This document shows, piece by piece, positions 25,858 through 35,181 of a stretch of DNA of 64,000 bases. The stretch comes from Gemmatimonadales bacterium (lineage in GTDB: Bacteria > Gemmatimonadota > Gemmatimonadetes > Gemmatimonadales > GWC2-71-9). The stretch lies in the NCBI GenBank assembly GCA_036265815.1, contig DATAOI010000058.1, positions 1 to 64,000 of the forward strand, written 5' to 3'. Position 1 is the stretch's first letter; each line of letters opens with the position of its first letter. A model generated the notes under the pieces. It was not told where the DNA came from. It searched no databases and saw only the letters and a list, made by a program, of their open reading frames with translations. Both the position numbers and the translations under genes were made by a program.

Positions 25858-27738
25858 ATGCCCTCACCCCATCCCGACCCGCGCGCCGGTCTCGAGCGGA
25901 TCCGCACCGTGCTCGTCACCGATCAGGACGAGCTCGCACGGCTCGTCGCCCGCCGGATCGCGGAGCTGATTCATCGCCAGGCGGGACGCGCCGTGCTGGG
26001 CCTCGCCACCGGATCGACGCCGGTCGGGGTCTATCGCGAGCTCATCCGGATGCACCGGGAGGAAGGGCTCAGCTTCGCCCGGGTGGTCACCTTCAATCTC
26101 GACGAGTACTACCCGATGGATCCGGGGAGCCTCCACTCCTACCACCGGTTCATGTGGGAGAACCTCTTCTCCCGGCTCGATATCGATCCCGCCAACGTGC
26201 ACATCCCTCGGGGCGACCTGCCCCGCCACCAGATCGAGGCGCACTGCGGCGGCTACGAGGCGGCCATCCGCCAAGCCGGCGGGATCGATCTCCAGCTTCT
26301 CGGCGTGGGGCGCACCGGCCACATCGGCTTCAACGAGCCGGGCTCGGGACTGGAGAGCCACACCCGGCTCATCACCCTCGACCTGGTGACCCGGAAGGAC
26401 GCGGCCGCGGACTTCTTCGGCGAGGAGAACGTGCCCCGCGAGGCGATCACCATGGGCGTCGCCACCATCCTGGAGGCGCGGGAGATCGTGATCCTCGCCA
26501 CCGGGGAGCACAAGGCGGAGATCGTGCGGCGGACGGTGGAGGGAGAGGTGGACCACGAGGTCGCGGCGACGTTTCTCCAGCGGCATCCGGCCACCACCTT
26601 CTATCTGGACGGAGCCGCCGCCGCCAGCCTCACCCGCATCGCCACGCCCTGGCTGCTCGGCCCGGTGGAATGGACCCCCGCGCTGGTGGTGCGCGCGGTC
26701 TGCTGGCTATCCCACCAGACCGGCCGGGCGATTCTCAAGCTGACCCAGGGCGACTACGCCGAGCATCATCTGAGCGCCCTGGTGGCGCGGGCCGGGTCGC
26801 CCGGCGCGCTCAACGGCGAGGTCTTCAACGCGCTGGGCGCCAAGATCCGGGGGCGCTCCAAGCTCCCCCGCGGCGAGCGGATCATCTGCTTCTCCCCCCA
26901 TCCCGACGACGACGTGATCTCCATGGGCGGAATCCTCGCCAAGCTGGCGCACAACGAGAACGCGATCACCGTCGCCTACATGACCAGCGGGAACCTGGCG
27001 GTGTTCGACCACGACGTGCGCCGGCACGCCGACTTCATTCGCCGCCTCGCCCGCGAGCGCCACCTCGACGAGCAGCGTGTGGCGGAGCAGGGCCGCCGGC
27101 TGGACGAGTTCCTCGCCCGAAAGGAGCCGGGCGACGTGGACATCCCCGAGGTGCAGGATCTCAAGCGGATCATCCGCGAGTCGGAGGCGGTGGCCGGGAT
27201 CCGCACGCTGGGCCTCGACGAGCGCGCCGCGCGGTTTCTCGATCTGCCGTTCTACCAGACCGGCAAGGTGCGGAAGGATCCGATCGGCCCGGCGGACGTG
27301 GCGGTGGTGCGGGCGCTGCTGGAGGAGGTCGGGCCCGCCCTGGTCTTCGTGGCGGGCGATCTGTCCGATCCGCACGGCACCCATCGGATGTGCAAGGAGG
27401 CGATCGACCGCGCGCTGGCGGACTACGTGGCCGCGGGCCGTGCTCGCCCGGAGGTGTGGCTCTATCGCGGCGCGTGGCAGGAGTGGCCGGTGACCGAGGC
27501 CACTTGGCTGGTGCCGCTGGCGCAGGAAGAGCTCCGGCTCAAGATCCAGGCGATCTTCAAGCACCAGTCGCAGAAGGATAGCGCGCCGTTCCCCGGTCCC
27601 GATGAGCGGGAGTTCTGGCAGCGGGTCGAGGCGCGGAACAAGGGCACGGCTGCGGAGCTCGATCGGCTGGGGCTGGCGGAGTACTTCGCGATGGAAGCGT
27701 ACGTGGTGGAAGCGACGGGGGTGTCGAGCGGTGCCTAG
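25858..27738 (+). CDS. nagB: glucosamine-6-phosphate deaminase fused to a PIG-L-type deacetylase domain
   Basis: 626 residues. Residues about 15-265 form the NagB isomerase/deaminase domain: 'LGLATGSTPVGVYREL', the catalytic Asp region 'TFNLDEYYPM' and 'GRTGHIGFNEPGSG'. E. coli NagB has Asp141 where this protein has Thr, as I recall for other fused NagBs too. Residues about 335-620 form a PIG-L/LmbE-like domain with the zinc motif 'HPDDD' and 'DPHGTH'. The fusion could link deacetylation of an N-acetylglucosamine compound with conversion of GlcN-6-P to fructose-6-P and ammonia. The same fusion is known in Bacteroidota. The start is the ATG at 25858. Confidence 0.93.
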   Translation: MPSPHPDPRAGLERIRTVLVTDQDELARLVARRIAELIHRQAGRAVLGLATGSTPVGVYRELIRMHREEGLSFARVVTFNLDEYYPMDPGSLHSYHRFMWENLFSRLDIDPANVHIPRGDLPRHQIEAHCGGYEAAIRQAGGIDLQLLGVGRTGHIGFNEPGSGLESHTRLITLDLVTRKDAAADFFGEENVPREAITMGVATILEAREIVILATGEHKAEIVRRTVEGEVDHEVAATFLQRHPATTFYLDGAAAASLTRIATPWLLGPVEWTPALVVRAVCWLSHQTGRAILKLTQGDYAEHHLSALVARAGSPGALNGEVFNALGAKIRGRSKLPRGERIICFSPHPDDDVISMGGILAKLAHNENAITVAYMTSGNLAVFDHDVRRHADFIRRLARERHLDEQRVAEQGRRLDEFLARKEPGDVDIPEVQDLKRIIRESEAVAGIRTLGLDERAARFLDLPFYQTGKVRKDPIGPADVAVVRALLEEVGPALVFVAGDLSDPHGTHRMCKEAIDRALADYVAAGRARPEVWLYRGAWQEWPVTEATWLVPLAQEELRLKIQAIFKHQSQKDSAPFPGPDEREFWQRVEARNKGTAAELDRLGLAEYFAMEAYVVEATGVSSGA

Positions 27739-27778
27739 CGCCCTCGCAGGGACCACCGTCGCCGCCTAGATTAGCCCC

Positions 27779-29083
27779 ATGCTTACACCCATCGCACGGG
27801 CCCTTCGTGCCTCCGTGCTCCTCGCGTGGCTTGCCGCGCCCGCATCGGCCCAACGGCCCCAGACCGATACCGCCGGCCCTCCTCTGGTCCTTGCGCCCGA
27901 TGCCGTCTGGGACGGAGTGGCGGATGCGCCTCACCCTGGCTGGCTGGTCGTGGTGCGAGGCCAGCGGATCGAGGCCGTCGGACCGGCCGACCGGACGGCC
28001 GCACCGGCCGGCGCCGAGCGGGTGGCGCTCCCAGGCACGACGCTGATCCCGGGACTCATTGAGGGCCACTCGCATCTCTTCCTCCATCCCTACAACGAGA
28101 CGCTCTGGGACGATCAGGTGCTGAAGGAGCCGATCGGGTTCCGAATGGCGGAAGCCGTCGCGCACGCGGCCGCCACCCTCCGCGCCGGCGTGACCACCAC
28201 GCGCGACCTCGGCACCGAAGGAGCCTTCGACTACGACGTGCAGCTCAAGCACGCGATTGACCGCGGCGTGGTGCCGGGGCCCCGCATCATCGCCGTCACC
28301 CGCGCCATCGTCGCCACCGGGAGCTATGGACCGCGCCGCAGCGACTATTCCTTCGAGCCGCTCCAGGGCGCCGAGGAGGCCACCGGCGCCGAGGGCATCG
28401 CCCGGGTGGTGCGGAGCCAGGTGAGCCACGGCGCCGACTGGATCAAGGTCTACGCGGACTACCGCTGGGGACCGCACGGCGAGGCGCTGCCGACGTTCAC
28501 CGAGGAGGAGCTGCTCGTCCTGGTGCAGACCGCGCGGGGCGCCGGCCGTCCCACCGCGGCACACGCCACCACGGCCGAGGGGATGCGCCGGGCAGTCCTC
28601 GCGGGGGTCGAGACGGTAGAGCACGGGGACGAGGGGACGCCCGAGGTGTTCCGGCTGATGCGGCAACGCGGCGTGGCGCTCTGTCCCACCCTCGCCGCCT
28701 CCGAAGCGTACGCCGAATACTTCGATGGCTGGGTCAAGGGGAAGGCGGAGCCGCCGCCGGCCGTCAAGGCCAAGCGGGCCAGCTTTCGTGCAGCCCTCGC
28801 CGCAGGGGTGCCCATCTGCTTCGGTGGCGACGTGGGCGTATTCCCCCATGGGGAGAACGTGCGCGAGCTCGAGTTGATGGTCGCCGACGGGATGAGCCCG
28901 CTCGCCGCGCTCCGGTCCGCCACCAGCGGCAACGCGCGGATCTTCCACCTGGACGACCGGCTGGGAAAGGTGGCCCCCGGATTCCTGGCCGACCTGGTGG
29001 CGGTCCAGGGCGATCCGACGCGGGACATCGCCGCGCTCCGGCGGGTGCGCCTGGTGGTCAAGGACGGAGCCCGGGTACAGTAA
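27779..29083 (+). CDS. secreted metal-dependent amidohydrolase
   Basis: 434 residues. A signal peptide ends near 'APASAQ' (about residue 24). The amidohydrolase barrel follows with the metal motif 'EGHSHLF' (HxH), the Lys of 'WIKVYADY', His in 'AAHATTAEG' and 'VEHGDEG', and Asp in 'FGGDVGVF'. The closing beta-sandwich reads '[18 protein letters not shown]'. Members of this group include imidazolonepropionase-like and Xaa-Pro dipeptidase-like enzymes, so a peptide or cyclic amide is the probable substrate in the periplasm. The start is the ATG at 27779, 40 nt after the nagB stop; the two may be co-transcribed. Confidence 0.9.
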   Translation: MLTPIARALRASVLLAWLAAPASAQRPQTDTAGPPLVLAPDAVWDGVADAPHPGWLVVVRGQRIEAVGPADRTAAPAGAERVALPGTTLIPGLIEGHSHLFLHPYNETLWDDQVLKEPIGFRMAEAVAHAAATLRAGVTTTRDLGTEGAFDYDVQLKHAIDRGVVPGPRIIAVTRAIVATGSYGPRRSDYSFEPLQGAEEATGAEGIARVVRSQVSHGADWIKVYADYRWGPHGEALPTFTEEELLVLVQTARGAGRPTAAHATTAEGMRRAVLAGVETVEHGDEGTPEVFRLMRQRGVALCPTLAASEAYAEYFDGWVKGKAEPPPAVKAKRASFRAALAAGVPICFGGDVGVFPHGENVRELELMVADGMSPLAALRSATSGNARIFHLDDRLGKVAPGFLADLVAVQGDPTRDIAALRRVRLVVKDGARVQ

Positions 29084-29111
29084 CCGCTGGCTGCGGGCAG
29101 GCTCACACGAA

Positions 29112-29140
29112 GGCCCGGCACTCGGATGGAGTGACGGGCC
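29112..29140. terminator. hairpin between convergent genes
   Basis: An 11-bp stem in two parts (GGCCCG/CGGGCC and CACTC/GAGTG, one G-A mismatch between) with a 5-nt loop lies between the amidohydrolase gene and the minus-strand gene at 29186. A short T-containing stretch (GATTGTCTT) follows on the plus side, so it probably ends the amidohydrolase transcript. Confidence 0.65.
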
Positions 29141-29185
29141 GATTGTCTTCGCGCTAAGGTCGTACCGGGGCGATCGTACCGTCGC

Positions 29186-29533
29186 TCAGCGGGGCCGCCC
29201 ACCCCGGGTGAGGCGGTCCACTTCGGATTCGCTCATCTTGTCCGCATCGAGGTCATGCTGGCCGGTGACCCGGTGCCAGGCATCCTTCACCGCATCCTTC
29301 ACGTTCTCCCACGTGCTGCCACCGGCGGGCTTGCCGGTGAACTTGTCCCAGCCGGTCCGGAGGTCGGGCTCGACCTCGTTCCAGGTGCGCCCCATGTGAT
29401 GTGCGCCCGACTCGTACCCATACCGGTAAGCCGGCTGAAACTCTTCATACTTACGACCGGCTGCGTAGGGTCGAGAGGTGAAGTTGTTCCGCCACCATCT
29501 ATCCTCTTCGTTCCAGCTATCGATATTGGCCAT
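29186..29533 (-). CDS. small hydrophilic stress-type protein, unknown function
   Basis: 115 residues, rich in Trp, Tyr, Asp and Arg. The pattern 'NEEDRWWRNNFTSRPYA...YRYGYESG' followed by 'WENVKDAVKDAWHRVTGQ' recalls a widespread group of small proteins in stress-tolerant bacteria, often annotated only as hypothetical. The C-terminal amphipathic helix is like those in CsbD or YtxH-type stress proteins. I chose the ATG at 29533 because GGAGGAA lies just before it; an ATG at 29545 overlaps this site. It probably has its own promoter. Function unknown. Confidence 0.75.
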   Translation of the reverse strand: MANIDSWNEEDRWWRNNFTSRPYAAGRKYEEFQPAYRYGYESGAHHMGRTWNEVEPDLRTGWDKFTGKPAGGSTWENVKDAVKDAWHRVTGQHDLDADKMSESEVDRLTRGGRPR

Positions 29534-29628
29534 CGTTTCCTCCATGACTGAAGATTTCGGTCCAGCGAGGCCTATGTTACGGCGCCGGTGCTGTGGCCGA
29601 CGTGAGCGACCTCACTGCGATCCCGGAG

Positions 29629-30735
29629 CTAGGGCGCTGCCGCCACCAATGGCGCCACCAGCGTGAACACCACGGTCGTCCCACGATGGACCACCACGTC
29701 GCGGCTCGCGGTCTGCGCCGCTACCACGGCCCCGCCTGCCGCTCCAACCACGCCACCGATGACCGCGCCCCGGGTCTTTCCGGTGATGACCCGCCCCGCC
29801 ACCGCTCCAGCTGCGGCGCCGACTCCCACCTTCTCCGCCTCGCCGGCGGTGATTCCGCGCCCCCTAAGCTCATGAGGGACCACCTGTAGGGTGGCGCTCA
29901 CCGGCTGGGGTTGGCCATTGATGGTGACCGTATCGACCCGGAGTGAGAGCTTGCCATCGTCGGCTGATCTCGACTTGGCAGGCTCCAGCCGCGTGACCGT
30001 GAGCCGGACCTTCGATCCTGGTGGCACCAGGACCGCGCCCGTGGGGTCCATGACCCCTCCTGCCACCTCCGCATGCAGGGGATGGCCCACGGAATGGAGA
30101 CGCGAATCGATAGAGTCCTGCAGAACGGCACGGATTTCGGTGCCCGCTGGGAGCGTACGCGCATTCTGGTCGTGTGGAACTGCGGCCTGGCTTGGTGCGC
30201 CGGGAGGGAGCACCGGCGTAATGGTGTCGCGTCGCGCGGAGTCAAGTCCGGGTAGGGCTGAGGGACTCGTGTCGCGAGCTGGGGGGGAGGCCCTGGCGGT
30301 GCCTGTCATCGGTGAAGCGCTGTCCGACAGTGGGCGCTCCGCGGTATCGGCGCGGTCGGCTGGCTGCGGAGCCGGATCCCCCAGCGTATCACGGCCGGGA
30401 GCATAGCCGGCGGGGGACCGTGTGGTGTCGCTGGCGGCGGAAACGACCGGGGTCGACCGCGGCGGGCTAGCGGTCCTGGCTACCGGCCGATGGTGTGGCT
30501 TCGGCTGACGAGTCGAGGCCACCGGATGGCTTGCCGTCGGGCTCGGTGCTCGCACGTCGGGTCGGGATGCTGCCGTATCCCGCGATGCTGCGGTGTCCAG
30601 GGTTACCGCCGTGTCCAGCCGCGTCAGTGCGCCCTCGCTCGCCGTGTCCGAAGTCGCGGCGGACCGGCGCTCCGGACCACCCGAACAGCCCACCACAGTG
30701 ATCAGCGCCAGCCACGAGATCACCAGTTTCTGCAT
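29629..30735 (-). CDS. lipoprotein with glycine-zipper C-terminus
   Basis: 368 residues. The lipobox is TVVGC (Cys17). A long disordered Ser/Thr/Ala/Asp/Pro region (about 20-190) with repeats of 'DTAAS' follows. A beta-rich domain (about 195-290) reads 'LPAGTEIRAVLQDSIDSRLHSVGHPLHAEVAGGV' and 'VPPGSKVRLTVTRLEPAKS', resembling TrbI/VirB10-like barrels. Then comes a glycine zipper (about 300-345: 'GVGAAAGAVAGRVITGKTRGAVIGGVVGAAGGAVV'). Glycine zippers insert into or pack on the outer membrane. The GGAGG site 6 nt before the ATG fixes the start. Its role is probably envelope structure; this is inference. Confidence 0.8.
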   Translation of the reverse strand: MQKLVISWLALITVVGCSGGPERRSAATSDTASEGALTRLDTAVTLDTAASRDTAASRPDVRAPSPTASHPVASTRQPKPHHRPVARTASPPRSTPVVSAASDTTRSPAGYAPGRDTLGDPAPQPADRADTAERPLSDSASPMTGTARASPPARDTSPSALPGLDSARRDTITPVLPPGAPSQAAVPHDQNARTLPAGTEIRAVLQDSIDSRLHSVGHPLHAEVAGGVMDPTGAVLVPPGSKVRLTVTRLEPAKSRSADDGKLSLRVDTVTINGQPQPVSATLQVVPHELRGRGITAGEAEKVGVGAAAGAVAGRVITGKTRGAVIGGVVGAAGGAVVAAQTASRDVVVHRGTTVVFTLVAPLVAAAP

Positions 30736-30801
30736 GTGGCCTCCAGGAGTTGGGCGACAAGACTCACTATCCTCCCGGACCGAGCATTTCCGTGTGGTAG
30801 C

Positions 30802-32229
30802 TCACGGCTTTGCGGGTGGTGGTTCCTGGGACGCCAGGGCACGCACCAGGGCACTCATATAGTCCAGGCCGGCGTAGAACGCCTCGACCCGGATCCGCTC
30901 GTCTCTCCCGTGGGCACGGATGTCGTCCACGTCGAGCGGTACGCCGGACACGCCGTACACCGGGATGCCGGCATTCCTGAGATAAAGACCGTCGGTGGCG
31001 CCCGTCTCCATGCTCGGCACGACCGCGGCGCCAGGCCAGATGCTGGCGGTCAGGCGCTCGATCGGCTGCAGCACCTCCGGCGTGAGCGGGGAGGGCGGGG
31101 AAGGCACAGGCTCCTGCGCCACCGTGAGGGTCACCGCCGTGTCTGCCAGGACACCGCGCAACGCGGCCAGCACATCCTCCTTCCGCTCATCGGGAAGCAT
31201 GCGGCAGTTGACCACCGCACTCGCCGTCTGGGGCAGGGCGTTGTTGGCGTGCCCTCCTTCCAGTCGGGTGGCGACGCACGTGGTGCGGAGCTGGGCATTG
31301 AAGAAGGGAGAGGCCTGGGACTGCCGCCGCATCGCGGCGGTATCGCCGGCCGCCACCAGGCCCATGTCCTTGGTGACTTCCGGCGAGTCGGCGGCGGCAG
31401 CGGCCCGCTCGAAGTACGCTCGGGTCACCTGGTTGAGCCGGGCCGGGAACTGGAATGCGGCCAGATGGGTGAGCGCCGCGGCCAGCCGGTAGATCGCATT
31501 GTCGGCCACCGGAAGCGAGCTGTGTCCCCCGGGGTTATGGACCTCGAGCCGGAGATCCATGTACACCTTTTCGCTGGCCTGCACGTCGCGGGCGTACGGC
31601 TTCCCCGCATGGGAGAGGGGATCGCCACCATCCCCGTTGATGCAGTACACCACATCGATCAGGTCGCGCCGGTGGGCCAGCAGCCATTGCACGCCGTTGT
31701 CGTCTCCGCCTTCCTCGCCGGCGGTCAGGGCTAGAATGATGTCGCGGTCCGGAGCGAAGCCTTCCCGCTTCATCCGGAGCAGCGTCTCCACGAAGATGGC
31801 GCCCATGTCCTTGATGTCGCTGGTACCCCGGCCGTAGAAGAAGCCGTCCTTCTCGGTCAGGGTGAACGGATCCACCGTCCAGTCCGCCCGCCGGGCCTCC
31901 ACCACATCCAGATGGGCCAGCAGCAGGATGGGCTTCCGGACGCGGGTTCCCCGGAGCCGGGCCACCACATTCATTCGTGCCGGGTTGGGCCCCACCACCT
32001 GAACGTCGCGTGCCGGGAATCCAGCACCCCGGAGCCAGCGTGCCACCGCCTGTGCGGCCGGGGTCGTGGCACCATGCTCGTCGGTGCTGTTGATGCCGAT
32101 CAACTCGGCGAAGATGGCCCGAGCCTCGATCTGGTCGGGACGGCGGGACTGCGCGTTCAGAACCCGGGGTGCCCCCAGGAGCACGAGCGTGCAGGCGAGC
32201 GCGCGGGCGAAGCGGGTCAAGGAATCCAT
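30802..32229 (-). CDS. secreted M20 family metallopeptidase
   Basis: 475 residues. A signal peptide (about 1-26, ending 'LNAQ') precedes the peptidase. Zinc-site residues are visible in 'ILLLAHLDVVEA' (HxD), 'GRGTSDIKDMG' (Asp), 'LTAGEEGGDDNG' (catalytic and metal Glu) and 'INGDGGDP'. The lid domain contains 'HNPGGHSSLP'. The enzyme is a di-zinc exopeptidase or amidase acting on peptides or acylated amino acids outside the cytoplasm. The start is the ATG at 32229; the frame is open to 32460, but the extension is not protein-like. Upstream, 293 nt separate it from the divergent coiled-coil gene. Confidence 0.92.
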   Translation of the reverse strand: MDSLTRFARALACTLVLLGAPRVLNAQSRRPDQIEARAIFAELIGINSTDEHGATTPAAQAVARWLRGAGFPARDVQVVGPNPARMNVVARLRGTRVRKPILLLAHLDVVEARRADWTVDPFTLTEKDGFFYGRGTSDIKDMGAIFVETLLRMKREGFAPDRDIILALTAGEEGGDDNGVQWLLAHRRDLIDVVYCINGDGGDPLSHAGKPYARDVQASEKVYMDLRLEVHNPGGHSSLPVADNAIYRLAAALTHLAAFQFPARLNQVTRAYFERAAAAADSPEVTKDMGLVAAGDTAAMRRQSQASPFFNAQLRTTCVATRLEGGHANNALPQTASAVVNCRMLPDERKEDVLAALRGVLADTAVTLTVAQEPVPSPPSPLTPEVLQPIERLTASIWPGAAVVPSMETGATDGLYLRNAGIPVYGVSGVPLDVDDIRAHGRDERIRVEAFYAGLDYMSALVRALASQEPPPAKP

Positions 32230-32522
32230 CCTCGGCGAAGTGAAGGGTGCGTCGCGGAATCTAGCGCGGCCACCGCGCCCCGCGACATGCGAGAAGACGG
32301 GCAGCTCGCAATCGGAAGCGTGCGCCATGCGGGCGGGCCCGAAACAGCGATGCCCTGCACCACTCGGCCATCCGTCGTGCCGGTAATGGTTTGCATAGCG
32401 CTGACGATTGCGGTGTCGGGTGCACTGCCCAGGCAAATCCCTCGGGCATATCCGTTGCACTCAGGTCGCCGGTCCGCCCCCGTCAAATCACTACGCCACC
32501 CGCTAAAAATTCCGGAGTCTAC

Positions 32523-35156
32523 ATGGTCACCTTCCTCAAGGGTCGCCGCCGCACGGATGACTCGGTCGTCGCCGTCGACGAAAGCGGAACGAACATCTCC
32601 GCCAAGCTCGAGGCGCTGGTCGCGCGTGCCGAGGCCGCCGCCGAGCAGCTCCGTTCGCTCGCCCCCATCATGGAGCGATCCGCCGAGCTGGACACCTTGA
32701 GAGAGCGCTGTGTCGCTGTCGAGCGCCAGGTCGAAGGAATCGAGCGGCTCGGGGCTCAGCTCGCGGCCGCCGAGGAGCGGGCCGAGCGGGTGGCCAAGAC
32801 CCAGGAGCGGACCGAGACCCAGATGGCCCACGCCGGCGAGGACGTGGAGCGGATCCAGAGTCACATGGGGGAGTTGGGCCACAAGGTCGACATGGCTCTC
32901 GTGCTGCGGGAGGAGGTCGACAAGTTCCTGAGCCTCCAGGGCCCGATCGCCGGCCTCCGGAGCGACGCGGACAGCCTCCGGGCCCAGGTAGTGGAGATGG
33001 CCGAAGGGGTCGGCCGGATCCGGGCACAGCACGATGACGCGCTCACCGCCCACCGCCACACCACCTCGCGGCTCGAGGCGATCGACCAGGAGCACCAGGC
33101 CTCCACCAGCCGGCTGGAAGAGGCGTCGCGCCGGCTGCAGGCGATCGAGCGCACCCTCGATCCGCTGACCCAGGCCACCGAGTCGATTCCCGCCATTCAG
33201 CACCAGCTCGCCGTGCTCAAGTCGCTGGCCGACCATGTGGGACAGAAGACCACGGCCCTGGAGCAGCAGCGGGAGGCGGTGGACCGTGCGGCCAACCAGA
33301 TCTCCAAGCTCACCGTGCTCGACCGTGAGCTCGACACCTGGCTGCGTCGTCAGGAGGAGCAGGTCCGGCGGTTCGCGGGCGTTGAGGCCAAGATCGCCGA
33401 GGTCCAGGCGCTGCACGGCAAAGTGATGTCCCGCACCGACGAGCTGCAGAGCGCGCAGCAGCAGGCCGAGGAGGCCCAGCAGGGCGCCCGCCAGGCGCTG
33501 GCCGATCTGCGCGAGCAGATGCGCAAGAGCAGCGAAGGCTTCGAGCTGGAGAATCGGGGCCTGCACGCGGTGAGCGAGCGCGTGGCCGACCTGCGCAGCG
33601 CGGTGAAGGAGTGTGAGACCCGCTTCGGGGTGCTCGATGCCGCCAGCCAGGGCACTGCGGCCGTGACGGCCCAGGTCCGGAGCGTCACCGAGCTGACCAC
33701 CGAGCTGTCCCGGGAGCTGGCGCGGATGTCGGAGGAGGCTGGACGGCTGGGCATCCTGCGAGAGCATGCTGAGCGGCTCGAGGCCGTGGCCGCCGAGACC
33801 ACCGGCCGGATGCAGCGTCTGCAGGAGATGAAGCCCGAGCTGGACGACGCCGTGCAGAAGCTCGTCGCGCTCAAGGGAACCCACGAGATGATGTCCGATG
33901 GGCTGGAGCAGATGCGGATGGCCCTGGGCGAGATGGGCCGGCTGCGCGAGGGGCACGCAGAGATGCAGGTATGGCTGGGCAACACCGAGACCTGGACCCG
34001 CAAGGTCCAGGCGCAAGTGAAGGAGCTGAGCGGGATGGAGCCGGCGGTCGAGCGGATGCGCGGCGACGTGGAGCAGGTCAAGGCTGCGATGAGCGAGATC
34101 GAGTCGCGTGGCACCAAGGTGGACGAGATGCACCGCCGCCTGGGCGATCTCGGCGCCTTGAGCGCGGAGCTCAAGGAGCGGACCGAGAGTTTGCGCGAGC
34201 GGATGGACGGCGCGGAAGGACGGTTCAGCCAGCTCGCCGGGCAGTCGATGGAGGCGGAACGGGTGTCCCAGACGATCGCCGGTGTGGTCGAGTCGGTGGG
34301 CGGGGCCGAGCAGCGCATCGGCGCGGTGGACGAGTCGGTCCGCGCCCTGGAAGGCCGGACCAAACAGCTCGACGAGCTGGAGGAGCGCATCCGGATTCTA
34401 GGCCAGGAGCTGGAGCAGCGGCAGGGCGCGCTGGACAAGGCCACCGAGCACCTGACCCGCGCCTCCGCGCTGCGGCAGGAGTCGGCCGAGACCGCGCAGC
34501 GACTGGAGGAGGTCTCCCGCAAGATCGGGAAGCAGCTGGCCACCGCGCAGGACCGGGCCGGCGGGTTGGAGCGCGTCTCCGGCGAGCTGGAGGCGCGGGC
34601 CACCGCGCTCAAGACGATCGAGAAGCAGCTCACCGAATTCGAGGCGCTGCTCGCCACCTGGGACTCGGCGCAGACCGAGGCGGCGCGGTCGCTGGACCAG
34701 ACCCTCGCGCGGCAGGGCGCCGTCGAGGCCCTCGGTGCCGAAGTGAAGCACGTCTTCGAGCTGGCCGAGCGGGCGGTGGAGAACGTGCAGACCATCGGCG
34801 CGGCGCGGCGGGAGATCGAGGAGACCCATACGCTGCTGCAGGAGACCCACGCACAGCTTCGCGCCGCGGAAGACGCGCTGCACGACTTCGAGGCGCGGAA
34901 GCGCCAGCTCGAGCGCACCGAGCAGCGGCTGGCCCGGGCGGAGGCGCTGGCGATGGAGGTCCGCTCCTCGGTCGAGTCGCTCCAGGCCCAGCGTGCGGTG
35001 GTGGAGCACGTGATCGAGCGGTCCGGCGCCCTCACCTTCCAGATGAAGCAGGCCGAGGCGCTGGTCGAGACGCTCCGGCGGGAGCGGACCCTCGCCTGCG
35101 ATGTGAGCGCGGCCGTGGCGGCGGCCCGGGACGAAGAGGAGGAAACCGGCCGCTAG
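32523..35156 (+). CDS. 877-residue coiled-coil protein, unknown function
   Basis: Apart from about 25 N-terminal and 15 C-terminal residues, the protein is one long heptad-like sequence rich in Glu, Arg, Ala, Gln and Leu. It has almost no Pro or aromatic residues, no membrane helix, no signal peptide and no ATPase motif (so not SMC or Rad50). The N-terminus is short and basic (MVTFLKGRRRTDD). If one rod, it could span on the order of 100 nm. Repeating blocks such as 'LDELEERI', 'LEAVAAETTGRM' and 'EQRIGAVDESV' resemble methyl-accepting or filament proteins, without a known domain. The start is set by GGAG 7 nt before the ATG at 32523. Possible roles are cytoskeletal filament or scaffold; this is inference. 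Confidence 0.88.
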   Translation: MVTFLKGRRRTDDSVVAVDESGTNISAKLEALVARAEAAAEQLRSLAPIMERSAELDTLRERCVAVERQVEGIERLGAQLAAAEERAERVAKTQERTETQMAHAGEDVERIQSHMGELGHKVDMALVLREEVDKFLSLQGPIAGLRSDADSLRAQVVEMAEGVGRIRAQHDDALTAHRHTTSRLEAIDQEHQASTSRLEEASRRLQAIERTLDPLTQATESIPAIQHQLAVLKSLADHVGQKTTALEQQREAVDRAANQISKLTVLDRELDTWLRRQEEQVRRFAGVEAKIAEVQALHGKVMSRTDELQSAQQQAEEAQQGARQALADLREQMRKSSEGFELENRGLHAVSERVADLRSAVKECETRFGVLDAASQGTAAVTAQVRSVTELTTELSRELARMSEEAGRLGILREHAERLEAVAAETTGRMQRLQEMKPELDDAVQKLVALKGTHEMMSDGLEQMRMALGEMGRLREGHAEMQVWLGNTETWTRKVQAQVKELSGMEPAVERMRGDVEQVKAAMSEIESRGTKVDEMHRRLGDLGALSAELKERTESLRERMDGAEGRFSQLAGQSMEAERVSQTIAGVVESVGGAEQRIGAVDESVRALEGRTKQLDELEERIRILGQELEQRQGALDKATEHLTRASALRQESAETAQRLEEVSRKIGKQLATAQDRAGGLERVSGELEARATALKTIEKQLTEFEALLATWDSAQTEAARSLDQTLARQGAVEALGAEVKHVFELAERAVENVQTIGAARREIEETHTLLQETHAQLRAAEDALHDFEARKRQLERTEQRLARAEALAMEVRSSVESLQAQRAVVEHVIERSGALTFQMKQAEALVETLRRERTLACDVSAAVAAARDEEEETGR

Positions 35157-35181
35157 GACCCGATGTCCAACGCCGCGCGGC

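Noticed and set aside
32217-35035. Two long minus-strand frames of 638 and 561 codons
   Set aside because: They mirror the coiled-coil gene. Their Leu/His-rich and Ser/Arg-rich sequences are what antisense of a Glu/Arg/Leu heptad gene gives.
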